DNA of 64,000 bases from Hirsutella rhossiliensis (taxonomy: Eukaryota; Ascomycota; Sordariomycetes; Hypocreales; Ophiocordycipitaceae). The notes below the pieces were generated by a model, which was not told the DNA's origin, searched no databases, and saw only the letters and a program-made list of their open reading frames with translations. A program made the position numbers and the translations under genes. Position 1 is the stretch's first letter; every line of letters starts with the position of its first letter. Of this stretch, positions 1 to 12,219 are shown piece by piece. The DNA lies in contig NW_025408675.1 in assembly GCF_020360975.1 (NCBI RefSeq), positions 1,116,001-1,180,000 of the forward strand, in the 5' to 3' direction.

Positions 1-3000
1 CCCAGAATTGGGAGAAAGCCGGCGACACTGGATGGAGTTCGCAAGCTATCATGCTTCTTGAACATGGACCGCAAGATGTCAAGCGCGAAGCGCACAAGTT
101 TGTATGTGTGCTTCGTGGTTTTGCCGCGCTCTCCGCTCTTCTTTGCGCCCTTCTGCACGAGATACTTCCTCAGTCTGGGGTCCAGCTTCTGCTCAGCTTC
201 GGGCCGCTGGCTGCGATAGGTCTCCTGGATGACTTCGTAGCAGAAAACCAATGTATCGCGAGACTCGGCTGCAGGATTCTGCAAAAGGCCAGAGCCTATC
301 CGGCCCATCAGCGAGTCGATCTTGCGCACCATCTTCAAGTCCACCTTTTGCATGAGAAGTGACTGAAGGGGTCTGACAAGCGCGACAAGGCGGCTGATGG
401 AGGCATTCTTTGCCACCAGCTCCATTGAATCTTGGCTTTTGGAGCTCTTGATTTCTTTCATCTGGCTGATGTAGCCATCGGCATCCTTTTCCTGCCCAAT
501 TACGCCGAAAATGTCATCCATGACAACAGTGACAATGCCAGGCAAGCAGTGGTCCAGATCTCCGGGCGCAAGCGTTGGCACCACAGCCACGAGGATGGAA
601 TGCATCGTGTATGAGAGGACGTGCAACTGATAGCCTCGAGTGAGCGCGCCTCGCAGTTCCTTGAGGATAAATCCGAAGAATGACGGTCCCAAAACCACAG
701 CAATCTTTACCAACGTGTCTCGAGCCATCTCTCTAGACTCCCACGCCTTGCTGCGCAAGATGTGGCAGATATCTGTCAACACGCCGGCAAGCTTTTGGTC
801 CATTTGTTCTGAAGGCAGCAGCTTTAATAGCTTGACAATGACCACGCCCACCGGTACTCGATAACTGACCTCTGATTCGTCCTTTTCGTGGAGATGCTTG
901 ACAAGAGGAGGCAGGAAGTAATCGAGGACATCAATTGCAAGCTGTGGTGTCTTGGGCGCCGTTTGGCGTAGTCTCCGCAGGACCGGCGAGAAGACTTCGT
1001 CCGGCTGGTCCTCGTCCGGCTGGTCCACGTCCGGCTGATCCACGTCTGGCTGGTCCATGTCCATATTTTCCGGTTGTTGGCGGTCCAGAGAGTCAACCAG
1101 AGCATCCGAGAACCTGCCCAGGAGTCGTATGGTATGCTTCTGCATTTCCGGACGTGACACTATGTAACTACTGTATCGATGAAAAGTAGATCGCCAGTGG
1201 CTCCACTGGAGTGACATGGCGAGATTGGCAATGGTGCTTGTTGCTTGAGCGCCAAGGCCGTGGTCGTCACTGCCGTCGACTCGCCCGAAGATGAAGTGTT
1301 CCAGGAGGGGGATGAAGAACTGGGTGAGATTCTGGCTGCTCATCTCCTTGGCAGAGTTTGCCGCTTCCAAGGTGCGAAGAGCCTCGAGCTGCCGAGATGT
1401 AGCAGGGCTCAAGATGTCGAAAAAGAAGGTCGGCTCCAAGGTGTCCTCCTGGCGTTCGCTCATGAGACCGCTCAGGTCGGCGACGGGGGCCCAGTCGGGC
1501 ATCACGGTTAGGAGGAATCCAAAGACACGCAAATATTCTCGCCGAACAGTTCCGGATGACTCGCGCGCACCAGAATAGATCGAGGGCATCAGGATATCCT
1601 TCATGTATGCTTCGAACGCCTGCTTCGAGCTCTCTGACTGACAATCAGCAGTCGTTTTGATGAAGCGGCGTATGCCATCAGCCGAGTTTGATGAAAGAAT
1701 TCCAAACTCCTCATCCATGCGAATGAAAAAGATCAAGTTGTGCAAGAGCGGTAACCACTGCTTTGGCGTCCAGGGGAGATCTCGGTCAGTTGAAATGGCA
1801 TTGAACGATGCCAGCCGCCTGTCGTAGTCTGGTTCGTCGACGCGGCCCTCTTTGAACGTGTTCAGCTCCAAGCAGAGGCTGGCGATCTCTGCTACATCAG
1901 CGTCTTGTTGAGAAATGGCTTTCATTGCTTGACACAAGGAGTGCCGGTTCTGCCTGTCTTTGAAGTAGCTGAAGAGGGACGACAGCGTGTCGTAAACCTC
2001 GCTCAACAAAACCAGATCCTTGGCAGCATCAGATACTGCGACAAACTGCTCGACAATCAACAAGATCCTGCCCTTGATTTTCGGGTTCACGCGTCGTGGG
2101 GGCTGTTTCAGCAGGAAGCTTGATATGCGGATGACGGCCTGTGCGTTGTCCAGGTCCTGCAGGACGGGCGCGAGTGCCAAGATGGTCTCGACGCTTGCCT
2201 CGAGTAGGCTGTTGCTAATGGTCGGCGTCCTCAGCACAGTCATGATGTTGGCCAAGATGGCCCGGGCGTTTGGATCAAGGAGCTCGGCCATGATGACTTC
2301 GTTGAACTCGGACTCGCTGGCGGGCGCAAGAGCGAGCCTGACCAAGTTCTGAAGAAGTACGAGGACGAAGATTTTGACCTCATCCTTGGTTTTCTCGACC
2401 CCGAGACAGGCGACGACCTTGGGAAGAACGCCTTGAGGGAGGCATTTTTGGTGTGGCGCGAGAAGCAAGGCCGACCTGGGGAGCACCGACAGGGTAGAGA
2501 CCAGTTGCAACATGCCCGACACGCCCTGCGTCGTCTCGGTCGGGAGATTGTCCAGTCTGGGGGCTATGACTTCTTCGACAATGACGTCGTGGTAAGGATC
2601 CCATTGAAAGTTTTGCGCGTTTTGGAAGAGCGCTGTCAAGCACTTGATGCCCAGCGATCTTGTTGCCTTGAGCAGCGAGTTGTTTCTGTTCTTGTCGTCT
2701 TCTTCCGAGCCGGTCTCCTGATCAGACAATGATTCGTTGAGCCTCCTGGAGGAGTAAACAAGGCAGTAGAGAACCGCATTGAGTAACGTCTCCACGTAGG
2801 GCTCCACGCTTGAGCCAAGTTCTGATATGAAGGACGATATCATGTTCAGAAAACCCATTTGTTTCCGAACTGATAAAATGGCCTCTTCAAAGAACTTCTT
2901 TCGCTGGGTGGGTGCAACGGTGACGCGGACTTCCTTCAACTTGCCCGCAGCGATATCAAGAAAGCTCCCCATGTCGTCCACCGAGAGGTTGCGCAGCACG

Positions 3001-6000
3001 GCAAGACGGGTGGCTTGGAGACCGTTTCGGCCACTTGCTGCCCCCTTTTTCGAGATGGTGCGGCCGTACAGAAGTCGCAGTAAGACGGGCATCAGTTCAG
3101 ATCGGTGCTCGGGTTTGATGACACTGTCTCCCTGCAAAAAAACAGCGATTTCGTCCTTGAATCGAGCGTCGTCGAGCAAGTACTCGAGGTTTTCCTGGTA
3201 CGTTTTGACTCCCTCCTGCTTCCAAGCCAAAATGGCTTTGAGTGCGAGTTTCTGGATCTCGACGTCGCCGTTTTCCATCAGTTTCAGCAATGCTCTATAC
3301 ACGCTATCCTGCTGGTACACAACTCTTGGATTAACGAATCGAGAAAAGACTCCCAAGATTGCCTTCCGATCAGCCAATGACCAATCCGACCTTTGATCTT
3401 GGGGCGCCTCTTCGTCGGGAGCACTGGGCGCTTCGTCCTCGTCAGTCAACCACGAGAGAAGGTGTGGCACCAGCCGGCGAGATCTTTTCTCCGCGATAGT
3501 CGGCATCGCATTCAAGACTTTAAGCGCGCGAGATCTGGCATTGGCGAGAATGGGCTCGGCCAACTGTTGCTTTTCGTCGAAACTTCGCAGCATCATATCA
3601 TCGGCCTTCTCAACGATGTTCAGAATAGCGTCAGCTGACCTCTCGAGGTAGCCCAATGCAGTACACTCGAAGTTGGTATATACTGGAGGGCGGGTGGTGT
3701 CGCCCGCGTGAGCAGATGGAGTCCACCGAGCAGAGGGGTTCTCCAGCCACTCAAGTGCAATCGCCGCCACCGCGTCTTCGCCGAGCTTGGTCTGAGTGAT
3801 GTGCTGCAGCACTTCAACTGCGGAGTCCCAGACCGGAGATAGCTTGACGGTCAACATGCCGAAGATGAACCTAGGAATAGCAATCCTCGGCCCCGAAGAA
3901 TCGATCGAGGAATATTGCTGGCCCAGCTTTCGCAGCAGCATGGCAATGGTTCTCGTGTTGTCAAGACGCAGAGGAATCTGCTCGAGTTCAATCATGATGC
4001 CAACACACTCTGACAGTCCCTGAGTGTCGCCCAATTGCTTTAGAAGCTCGAGAGAGGCTAGCCGAATGTGATGAGACGGGGAACTGAGATTTTCAAAGAG
4101 AGATTCCGTCGCAGAGTCCTCGCCAGGCGCCGACTCATCACTCACAGGGCTGTCTTGCTTCTCAGTCTCGTGACGTCCCTCAAGACGAAGCCGCTCGTAT
4201 TCCAAGTAGGCCTGGAGAAAACCAACAGACCGCGCAAAGCGCCGGACTGCAGCACGAAGCAGGGGGCTCAGGGAGGTGTCAAGGAGCCCGCCCGCCTTGC
4301 CCATGCGGAGGTAGGCTTGGAATCCATGGCTAACAATGAAATGCACCTCATCTGACGCCAGAGAAGACGACGGTCGGAGGGCGAGCTTCAGCTTTCGTAG
4401 CAGCAGTTCGGCAATTCGAGCATTGGTCGAAGGATGAACAGCAGTCATCTCAAGTAGCTGAAGCAACCCAGCATACTGAGGCAGGCATCTGTCTCTCCAG
4501 ACCTGGGGATCTTTGTTGTAAGGACCTCGTTCCGGAAAGGGGGAGATTTCCAGGCGCTCAAACTTTGACACGATCTGATCTTGCCAGGCCTGGGGTAGTC
4601 TGCAGCAGTTTTTTTCGCCGAGGGGCGGGAACGCTCCGTCTTTGATCATTTTCGGGAGCAACACGCACAGTACGTCTTGATTCTGCCCTTCGGACCAGTG
4701 GGTTGCCACGAATCTACGAACTGTTAACGCTTGCCCAAGGCCAGGGTACGGCTGAACCTACTTCTGAAAACTGTTCCGGAATAAGATCCCAAAACGGTTC
4801 TGGTCCAGATCACAGAAATACGCGCAAAATGGGATATACCATTTTAGGAGCGGTTCTCTGGTCAATGATTGGAGGAGCGGCGTAATGTGCGGTATCAAAA
4901 CATCGATGGGCGCGTGGTACCAGACAATGGCAACCCTGGAGATAATCGAGTTCCACACAATGTCATGTTGGTCTTGGCGTATGTCTTCCGCCGACTTTCC
5001 AGTGATGCTGAGAAGGGAGACTAGCTCGCGGATCAGGGGGTCCCAATTTCGGACTCGGGTCCCCTTTCGGACACCAGCCAGAACACTGAGGATTTTTATC
5101 AAGGGGGCCGTCTGCCACTGGACAGAGCCGTGTGCAAAGATCTCCCTTTTGGACCGAATTTTATCGAAGACTTCCTCCGCCAAACTCTCGATGGTATCCG
5201 CAGTTACGTAGTGGATGGTGCTGGTGAGAACTCCACAGACAAGGTCGAGCCAATGAGAGTCTCGGTTTAACGTGTATTCCTCCTCGGGGATGGCGTCTAT
5301 GAGGGCGGAGATGATTGCGCCGCCAGCTGAATGGATGGTCATGTCGGTCCCCTTGACTGCCTCGGCGAACATGGTCATTAGACCGTCCTTGTACAGAGTA
5401 AACTGACGGGTTTCTGCCGCACTCGGCAGGTCATTTCTGACGTGCTCGACAAACGAAACGAGCGCCGCCTCGCGGTGAGACGGAGCGGCAGCCTTGCGAA
5501 CGAGGAAGCTCATGGCTTCGGCGGCGAATCGCGCAATGTGCGGAGGCTGTCGGGACTTGCCGAGGAGCGGCGTCAGGACGTCAAATGTCGGCTTCAAGTC
5601 GGGTACTAGGAGTTTGGAGAGATATTTGAAGAGAAATGCCATGGCGCCAAACGTCCACTCAATGACCTCGACCTCCTGGGGTTTCTGGACGATAGCCAGG
5701 AGCAGGCCCAGACTGCGGGGAAAGTGTTTCTCGAAGCGCACGCCCAAGTCATGCGCAAGCGCCGTCAGAAGATCGAGCAGCGGCTCGAGGGCATCCTTGT
5801 CGTGCAGAGATATATACTGGGCCAGCAACTGCATAATCCTCTCTTCGTAGTGGAGGATCTGCGGCAGGCTCTCGGACAGGGGCAGAACCGCAGACTTGAA
5901 GGAGCAAAACGGCTTCGACAGGTTGAGCTCGCTCCATTTCTGCAGCCCATTCTGGAAGTAGGATGTCGACGTCGACAGGTCTTCGGTGTCGAGGTCATGG

Positions 6001-6146
6001 CGGCGGACTTTGCGCAAATGTTGCAGCGAGTTGAGCCTTGCGATCTTGGTCGAGAAGGACTCCCAGCGGTGGTTCTTGAGGTGGTTGCCGCCGAGCCTGT
6101 GCTTGCGCACCTTTTCGATGCGCCCAGACTGTTTGTTGGACGGCAT
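1..6146 (-). CDS. UTP20: UTP20, U3 snoRNP / 90S pre-ribosome HEAT-repeat protein (3' end cut by window edge)
   Basis: Exons (complement) 4762-6146 and 1-4713, with a 48-bp intron 4714-4761 (donor GTAGGT, acceptor cgtag). I see about 2032 codons without a stop; the family is about 2500 residues long, so the C-terminus lies outside the window. The start at 6146 (MPSNKQSGRIEKVRKH) was chosen because the Lys/Arg-rich segment followed by RWESFSTKIARL is the conserved UTP20 N-terminus; an in-frame upstream extension has no such character. The rest is almost entirely alpha-helical, HEAT-like sequence, including the DRIM region. The family acts in the nucleolus in the small-subunit processome, for 18S rRNA maturation. 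An oddity is a fourfold 15-bp repeat at 996-1055 that encodes DQPD[E/V] units in an acidic linker. The gene is divergent from the CwfJ gene, 322 bp away. Confidence 0.93.
996..1055 (-). repeat. 15-bp x 4 coding minisatellite in UTP20
   Basis: Four uninterrupted 15-bp units (996-1010, 1011-1025, 1026-1040, 1041-1055) differ by only a few bases. On the minus strand they encode DQPDV, DQPDV, DQPDE, DQPDE. The unit is a multiple of three, so a change in copy number keeps the UTP20 frame. Confidence 0.95.
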
Positions 6147-6468
6147 CGTGGCGGTCTGATGGCTGCGAGTGTGCGGTGGCGAGCCAGAATTACCATGCCG
6201 ACGAGCCAGCTTCGACTTCGCGATAAAAACCTCGCCGCCAATTCCCGTTGCTTTAGAAAAAAATATAAAGCGGGCCCGGCGATTGGCGGCAATAGTGCGG
6301 GAGAACTGATAAGCTCTGCACAGTAACAGAGGCCCACTCGAGCTAGAAACCCACCAATCACATGCCGTGCGCAAACCGCTTATCGCTTCACTTAAGCTCG
6401 CCTCCAAGTCCAGTCTCTGGAGCGATTCCGTCATCCGCATCAGCTTCGAGGGCCCACGAGGCGCTGCA
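6147..6468. promoter_or_regulatory. Divergent promoter region UTP20 / CwfJ gene
   Basis: This is 322 bp between two start codons on opposite strands. It contains an A-rich tract followed by TATAAA at 6264-6269, about 200 bp upstream of the plus-strand ATG. No other site is clear by eye. Shared regulation is inferred from the geometry only. Confidence 0.5.
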
Positions 6469-8157
6469 ATGGCCGCGCCCAAGATGTATGTGCCGTGCAG
6501 CCCGTAAAGCAACTTCATCGCCTCCAGTCACTAACGTCGAACCTACAGAATCGTCCTCGGCAGCCTCAATGGCCAGCTCGAACCGGCGCTCCAGAAACTC
6601 GCGACGCTCCATGCCAAGAACAACTTCTGCCTCGCAATCCTGACCGGCGATGTCTTCACGCCCGCGACAAGCCCCGAGGTCATCTCATCGCTGGCAGATG
6701 GAACCCTCCACTTTCCCCTTCCAACCTACTTCACCGTCGGCACGCAACCCCTGCCCGAACCCATTGCCGCCAAGGTCGAGGCCGACAAGGAGATTTGCCC
6801 AAACCTTCACTTCCTCGGAAAGCGCAGTGTGACCAACACTTCAGATGGAATTCGCATCATCGCTCTTGGCGGTCTTCTCGACGCCAATCTGGTCGGCGGT
6901 CAGTCCAAGGAGCAACACCTCCCGTTCCACACCGAGGACGATGCCAAAGCGCTGCGTGGTGCCAATCGCGCCGACATCCTCCTGACGTCCATCTGGCCGG
7001 CCGGTATCTGGAACCGCTCCCAGGTGGCTCTCGAACCGTCTCAGCAAGCGGCTCTCCAGAGCACCAAGGCAATTGCTGACCTCTGCGCCGCCCTCAAGCC
7101 TCGCTACCATCTCTCGGCGTCTCCGGGTGCATTCTTCTACGAGCGCGAGCCGTTCATGCATCCCTCGGATGAAGACTCGGACGCGAAGACCTTCACTCGA
7201 TTCATCTCTCTGGCCCCCTACGGTAACGATTCCAAGGCCAAGGCCATGTATGCATTCACCCTGAACAAGACAGACACGGGCCCGCCTCCGGGGTTCACGG
7301 GCTCCCCTTTCGCCGCCCAACCGAGAAAACGGCCGAGGCATGATGAGCCTTACAGTCGGTTTGGCGGAGGCCACCACGACGGTCGGCGCGGCAAGCGACA
7401 TCGCGCGTCTCCGCCTCCCGGCCCCGATCGGTGCTACTTCTGCCTCTCCAATGCCAACATCTCAGTGCACATGTGCTGCAGCGTCGGCGACGAGTCCTAC
7501 ATCACCACGGCCAAGGGACCGCTGCCCACGTCTGCGACCTTTGCGGAGCAGGGGCTAAGCTTTCCTGGCCACTTCATCATCATACCCCTCCCTCACGCAC
7601 CTACCATTGCGAGCATTGGGTCCCTGCCGGACCCGGCGAGCGAGGCGGTCCGCACACTGCATGAGATGACCCGCTTCCGCGAATCCCTCCAAGCCATGAT
7701 TTCGGCCAAGTCATCCCACAAGCTGGGCACCGTCACGTGGGAAATCAGCCGCGAGCGCAACGTGCACGTCATCTGGCAGCTCGTCGCCATTCCCGCAGAA
7801 ATGATCCAAAAGGGCGTGGCCGAGGCCGCCTTTCGCGTCGAGGCGGAGAACCAGCGGTACCCAGCCCTGCTCACAAAGGACCTCTCTCCCGGGCAGCAGG
7901 CCGACTACGGCGACTTCTTCCACGTGTGGCTGTGGGCCGATAACGGCGAGGACAAGATTAAGGGCAAGTCTCTCGTCATGCCGCTGCCTGCTGATCTGCG
8001 CTTCGACCTCCAGTTCGGCCGCCGCGTTCTGGCCAAGTTGCTCGGCCTGGAGGACCGCTTCATGTGGAAGGCCTGCGAGCAGACGGTCGAGGAGGAAACC
8101 AAGGACGTCGAGGCTTTCCGTGGGGCTTTTGGGGAATGGGACTTTACGCTGAAGTAA
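6469..8157 (+). CDS. CwfJ-family protein (Cwf19/Drn1-like splicing or debranching cofactor)
   Basis: Exons 6469-6485 and 6549-8157; the intron 6486-6548 has donor GTATGT, a ctaac branch site and acceptor ctacag. Splicing gives MAAPKI joined to IVLGSLNGQLE, 541 residues. Residues from about 5 to 250 form the metallophosphatase-like N-terminal part of this family (VLGSLNGQ, ILTGDVF). After a basic linker comes the CwfJ C-terminal domain 1, with CYFC (Cys301, Cys304) and the HIT-like strand GHFIIIPLPHAPT. Domain 2 follows with FFHVWLWAD near the end. Known members (yeast Drn1, human CWF19L1) associate with late spliceosomes and the lariat debranching enzyme Dbr1. That role here is inferred from the family. 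The exon-1 coding part is only 17 nt. Confidence 0.9.
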
Positions 8158-9458
8158 ACTGGGGAGGGGTTATTGCGCTCTGCTCAGCTGGCATCTCGAT
8201 GTCCTTTTTTGTTGCATTGTCTTCGTCGGCGTTGGCGAGAATCGATAGGGCGGATCTACACAGCTCAGGCGCGAGGGTTGATTCCGGCCACGGAATGCTG
8301 GACCGACGAGACTTTCTCATCTTACGGTAGCGCAGAGATTCTGAGACATCCACGGAATACCGAATTCATCGATCACGTGCAGAATTCCAAGTGTTTCTGG
8401 ATGACGTTGCCCAGCCGCTACAATTCCGGACATTGTTCCTAAGTCGGACGTCTACGTGTCAAGTTCATAATCATGGAAGTTATGGGCATATAACTTTTTT
8501 TTGTCTTTATGGCTTTGTTTTTTGATCTTTTGGTTTTTTTTCCTTTGGTCGGTCGGGTTCCTACTCGAAGAAATAGTATGAGCCAGCGCGGGGAGACAAA
8601 TAGACCCCTTTTTCTTCAGACATGCTCGTGTCGTACCACCACCACCAGCGTCTCCCTACCTAGGCAGACTCCCTCACACCTGTCTCGCACGCGTGTGAGC
8701 CTAACCAGTGGAACAATTAATGAAAAGGGGCGTGAGGTCGTGTATCCACGCACAGCGACCCATCAAAGATAGTATGAGAGATGATCCTCCCGTTGGGAAG
8801 CATGAACAAGAAACAAGAAGGCATGCTGTCGACTTGGTTTTCGTGGTGAAGGGCGGGGGGGTATATCCGCATCGCTCGCGCGAGGGTATTTGACTAAACA
8901 GTGCGTGTAAAGGGCTGTGTCGATTGTGATCAGTGGCCTTGGTGACCTGTGCCGAAGCCTTTGGAGGCAAGCCCAAGGTTGTGCCAGACTCAGTAAGGGC
9001 ACATCGCGTGGGGTTCAAGTCGAGGGCACCACTTAAAATGTCCAAGGAAGGCGGCGCAGTCCCAATGTCGAGAATGAGACCTGCATCTCGCGACTAGGTC
9101 CAGAGGTCGCTGCTCGTCATCTTCCGCAGCAATGAGAACCGAACAAAGACAAAACGCCGAGATGCAGAGGATGCAAGACCCCGGGAAGGATCCCGAGGGA
9201 CAATGATGTGACGGGTGCCAGAGACCTCGGTCTCGGTGCGTCGAACACAGTCAAGGACGAGCGTATGGCTCGGAAGCCGTCGGCCGAACAAGGAAAACGG
9301 GAACAGAGAAGAGTGACGGGTCGGGTCGTCGCAACCCTCGAGATGCAAGGGGCCAAGTGGGATGTAAACAAAAATTAGGACGAAAAGGAAAGAATCGAGT
9401 CAGCCGCCTTGCGTCGTGGATAGCAGGCGATGGTGAGCAAAAGATATGCGTTTCCATA
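8158..9458. other. Intergenic region, convergent 3' ends of CwfJ gene and ancestral CDC25
   Basis: No convincing ORF, tRNA or repeat was found. The region holds T-rich 3' sequence near 8490-8560 and a CCTACCTAGG-type motif near 8659. Before the transposon inserted, it was the convergent spacer between the CwfJ gene and the CDC25 stop codon at 9459-9461. Confidence 0.6.
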
Positions 9459-9533
9459 TCAATAGGAGGCCATGCGACGAGCCGGGGATCGCTCGCCCGG
9501 GACCAGCGAGTGGCCAAACATTGTCATGGAAGC
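9459..9533 (-). pseudogene. Orphaned 3' coding tail of CDC25, severed by the transposon
   Basis: On the minus strand, the 75 bp directly beyond the transposon continue the CDC25 frame when the element and one TA are removed. They give 24 codons ending in RRMASY and a TGA at 9459-9461. The reading frame joins exactly at the duplicated TA (codon C-TA). The tail is separated from its gene by 2785 bp and is no longer part of the CDC25 reading frame. Confidence 0.85.
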
Positions 9534-9535
9534 TA
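9534..9535. repeat. TA target-site duplication, left
   Basis: TA directly precedes the left inverted repeat, which begins CCCGTTGATC. It matches the TA at 12321-12322. TA duplication is the hallmark of Tc1/mariner/pogo transposition. The reconstructed empty site reads C-TA-G, a CTAG tetranucleotide. Confidence 0.9.
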
Positions 9536-9636
9536 CCCGTTGATCTTGGTGTGGGGCCACAGCAGCCCAACTAAGTGTCTTCGCCACTTAGTTGGCCCAA
9601 AAAATCCGGCACAGCCCAAAAAATCCGGCACAGCAG
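9536..9636 (+). repeat. Left terminal inverted repeat (101 bp)
   Basis: It matches the reverse complement of 12220-12320 at every base I compared. It contains a 10-bp inverted repeat around a 7-nt loop (CAACTAAGTG...CACTTAGTTG) and two adjacent 19-bp direct repeats of CCCAAAAAATCCGGCACAG, which are likely transposase-binding sites. Confidence 0.95.
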
Positions 9637-9905
9637 GGTCCTCAATTTGGGGTGCAAAATCAAGGGAAATTCTACGCTTCGCTTCATGGTGCCGTCAATG
9701 CGACTTCAAATAGCTAAAATATACATGTGATCAATAGCTGCGGATCACCTAAAGACGCAAGTAACAACGAAAAGTGAAAAATCACGTCTTTGGGCCTATT
9801 TAGGAGCTGCCGCCTTCCAGTCAAGAGATAGGAAGACCGCGTTTGTGAGTCCAAATAGACGTATTATGTAGTAATTTCGCCTGTTGTGCGTCTCTGAGAG
9901 CTATT

Positions 9906-12118
9906 TTATCCATACCTGTGTTCCTGGAGCGTCTGCTGTATCTTGTTGGACGATCGGGTGCGCGGTCGAGGGCATGGTGTATCGACTACCGCTTCAACCG
10001 CTGCTAACGGCGGCGATGAGGGTATATTCTCTTGCGTGTCGAGTAAATTGTCCTCGTCTTCATCGTCGGCGCCATCCTCACTATGTTTGTCAAGATCGAG
10101 GCCTGTGAAATAGACGGTATCGTCACTGCCGGGCAACGACGACATATCTGTAAGTGGGCGAGGTCGGGTCGCTGCGCGCGCCTGACATCTCTGGCGGAGT
10201 TATTTCTCTTCGTGGTATCATAGAAAAGGATTCCTTGGATGGCTCTTTGAGCTCCCGCATGAGGGTATCGCAACTTTGCTCCAGAGTGTAGAACTCAACG
10301 TCTCGTCCCGTAAACTCTAGCCAGGGCTTAAAGTTCAATGTCTTGACTCTGCCATTGACTAACTGCTTCTTCCCGACTTTATAGTCTTCTCGGATCTTCT
10401 GCATCTCTCCACGAACTCGTTTAAGATGCATCCTTATCTCCTGGCGCGTTTGAAGCCGGGTTTGCTTTGCCTGGAGCTCCTCATACTCCCGGGTGATGTC
10501 GGCCATGCTGGAGCTCGTGATAAACTCTCCGCGCGGCCTGACAATCTTGCCTCTCTTCATTCGATTCGCATACGCCTGGGTTCGGCTATTCTTATCGCTG
10601 ACTATGCCCTGGGAATGTGACGCCATCGCGATAGACTCGGTGTTCACTTTCGCAAGAACCCGCAAGTTTTCTCGTGATGGCGAGCTCATGAGGGGCCCAT
10701 ACCGTTGCCGGATATCATTGAGGGCATCCGCGGCGACTTGGAAACGCGTCTCCGAGGGTAGGAGCGAGGCGTATGCAGGATTGATCGGCTGCTGTTGTCG
10801 TAGCTGCTCGTGGAGGATCTTGGTGATCACCGGCGCTGGGTCGACAGGAAAGAGGCCTGTTTTTCAAATGCCGCCATAATGTTATGCCGCGTGAAGCCAG
10901 CCTCATATACGTCCTGAAAAGCTGTGAGGAAGTTGACCCGCGAAAATGATATGTTGCCTTCTGCGAGCGACTTCGAAGCGCTTTCTGATGTGCTGACTTT
11001 AGTGGCTGGAATACCCCAACATCAAGCGGCTGCATGAGGTGGGTGGAATGTGGAGGAAAATAGCAATGATGATATCAAACTTGATACAATACTCAGCAAA
11101 GTCAAGGGTGGTATGCCCTGTAAAGCCATCCACAACAAGCAATCGGTAGATCTTCTCGTCGTCAGGCCGTTGGTTTGGCGGCGCCTCCACGCGACTCATC
11201 CCCATGTTGGGGCGCCGAAGATGCTCGTCACAGCCGAACCACTCTTCCAGCGAATTTCCTGACTGTTTTGCTTGCGCTGACGATGCCCAAGACCAGCAGT
11301 TGAAATGCCTTGCCCACTCAAGGTGTATCTCTGCGTTGGAAAAGCCAGTTGGCGACTGGGCAAACCGTACGCCTGTCATGATGTCGATGCCGGCCCAGTT
11401 GGTGGTAGGGTAATGTTGGAAAACAAGCCAGGGTGGAAGAGAGTCCCCCACTGCGTTAACTGAGGCAATTACCGTGCAGGATTCTCGGTTTGCTGGGTCT
11501 AAAACTCGGGGCCGGGTGCTCTTGACTCTAGTGGTGCGCGTGATGAGAACTTGGATGCGTTCTCGCAGGCACCCAATGCGTATTCCGGCCTCGTCTTCAT
11601 TCCAGATCTCTGAACTGCCAATACGGTAGCTGGTGATGATTTCTCGAAGCTTTGAGTAGAAAAATTCGACTTCTTCTACCCCGTGGGCTTCAAAGGACTT
11701 CCGGGCTCGTTCAACTGCTTTGAGATACGTCTTCGCGATCGCAGGATGACTTCCACGCCAATTGTCAAGCCAACTTGACGAGACCGGGCGGGCATTGGGA
11801 TCTCGACGCATTCTTATTGCATTTGCAACAGCTTCAAGTTGCTCTCGTGGCGGGCATGCCGGTGCGTTCCATCCACTGTACATACGCAACCAGGGCGTCG
11901 TCTTCGTCCTCCGTCAGCGCCAATGGACGCCCTGGAGCACGGGAAAAGGGTTTCTTATGAAATTAATGGCTCTCTGTACGGATGAGCTCTTCACATTGTA
12001 ACGGATGGCCGCATCTCGCACGGAAAGAGGCGTTCTTTTGGTGTTGTTGAGCGACGAACATCGGCTCTGGGGTCGCGACGAGACGCCAGAACGGCTTTGC
12101 TGCCTCCAGGGTAGCCAT
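9906..12118 (-). pseudogene. Frameshifted pogo/Fot1 transposase
   Basis: A probable start lies at 12118 (MATLEAA). Recognisable blocks then appear in changing frames: an HTH (SVRDAAIRYNVKSSSVQ); a CENP-B-like block (GRPLALTEDEDDALVAYVQW, then EAVANAIRMRRDPNARP); the DDE core with WNEDEAGIRIG and VVDGFTGHTTLDF; then, after a slip in a T run, HLMQPLDVGVFQPLK. A further frame change precedes VNFLTAFQDVYEAGFTRHN, and another near a GAAAAACA tract precedes TGLFPVDPAPVITKILHEQ. That last block continues for about 230 codons with a basic, helical C-terminal region. The final acidic stretch (about 9906-10145) is in yet another frame. At least five single-base shifts are needed, so this copy should not make a full transposase. 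Confidence 0.85.
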
Positions 12119-12219
12119 GTTATCTGTCATAATGTATTCCGGCAAAAGATACGTAAATAAAGTCAAGTTGCGCGAGAAAACGCGGTTGAGATGCATAGGG
12201 TTGACGTTTTGGAGGTGGG

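Noticed and set aside
8985..9035. Possible tRNA 3' half (GGGGTTCAAGTCGAGGGCACCA)
   Set aside because: The bases flanking the TTCAAGT loop cannot form the 5-bp T stem, and no matching acceptor or anticodon arm lies upstream.
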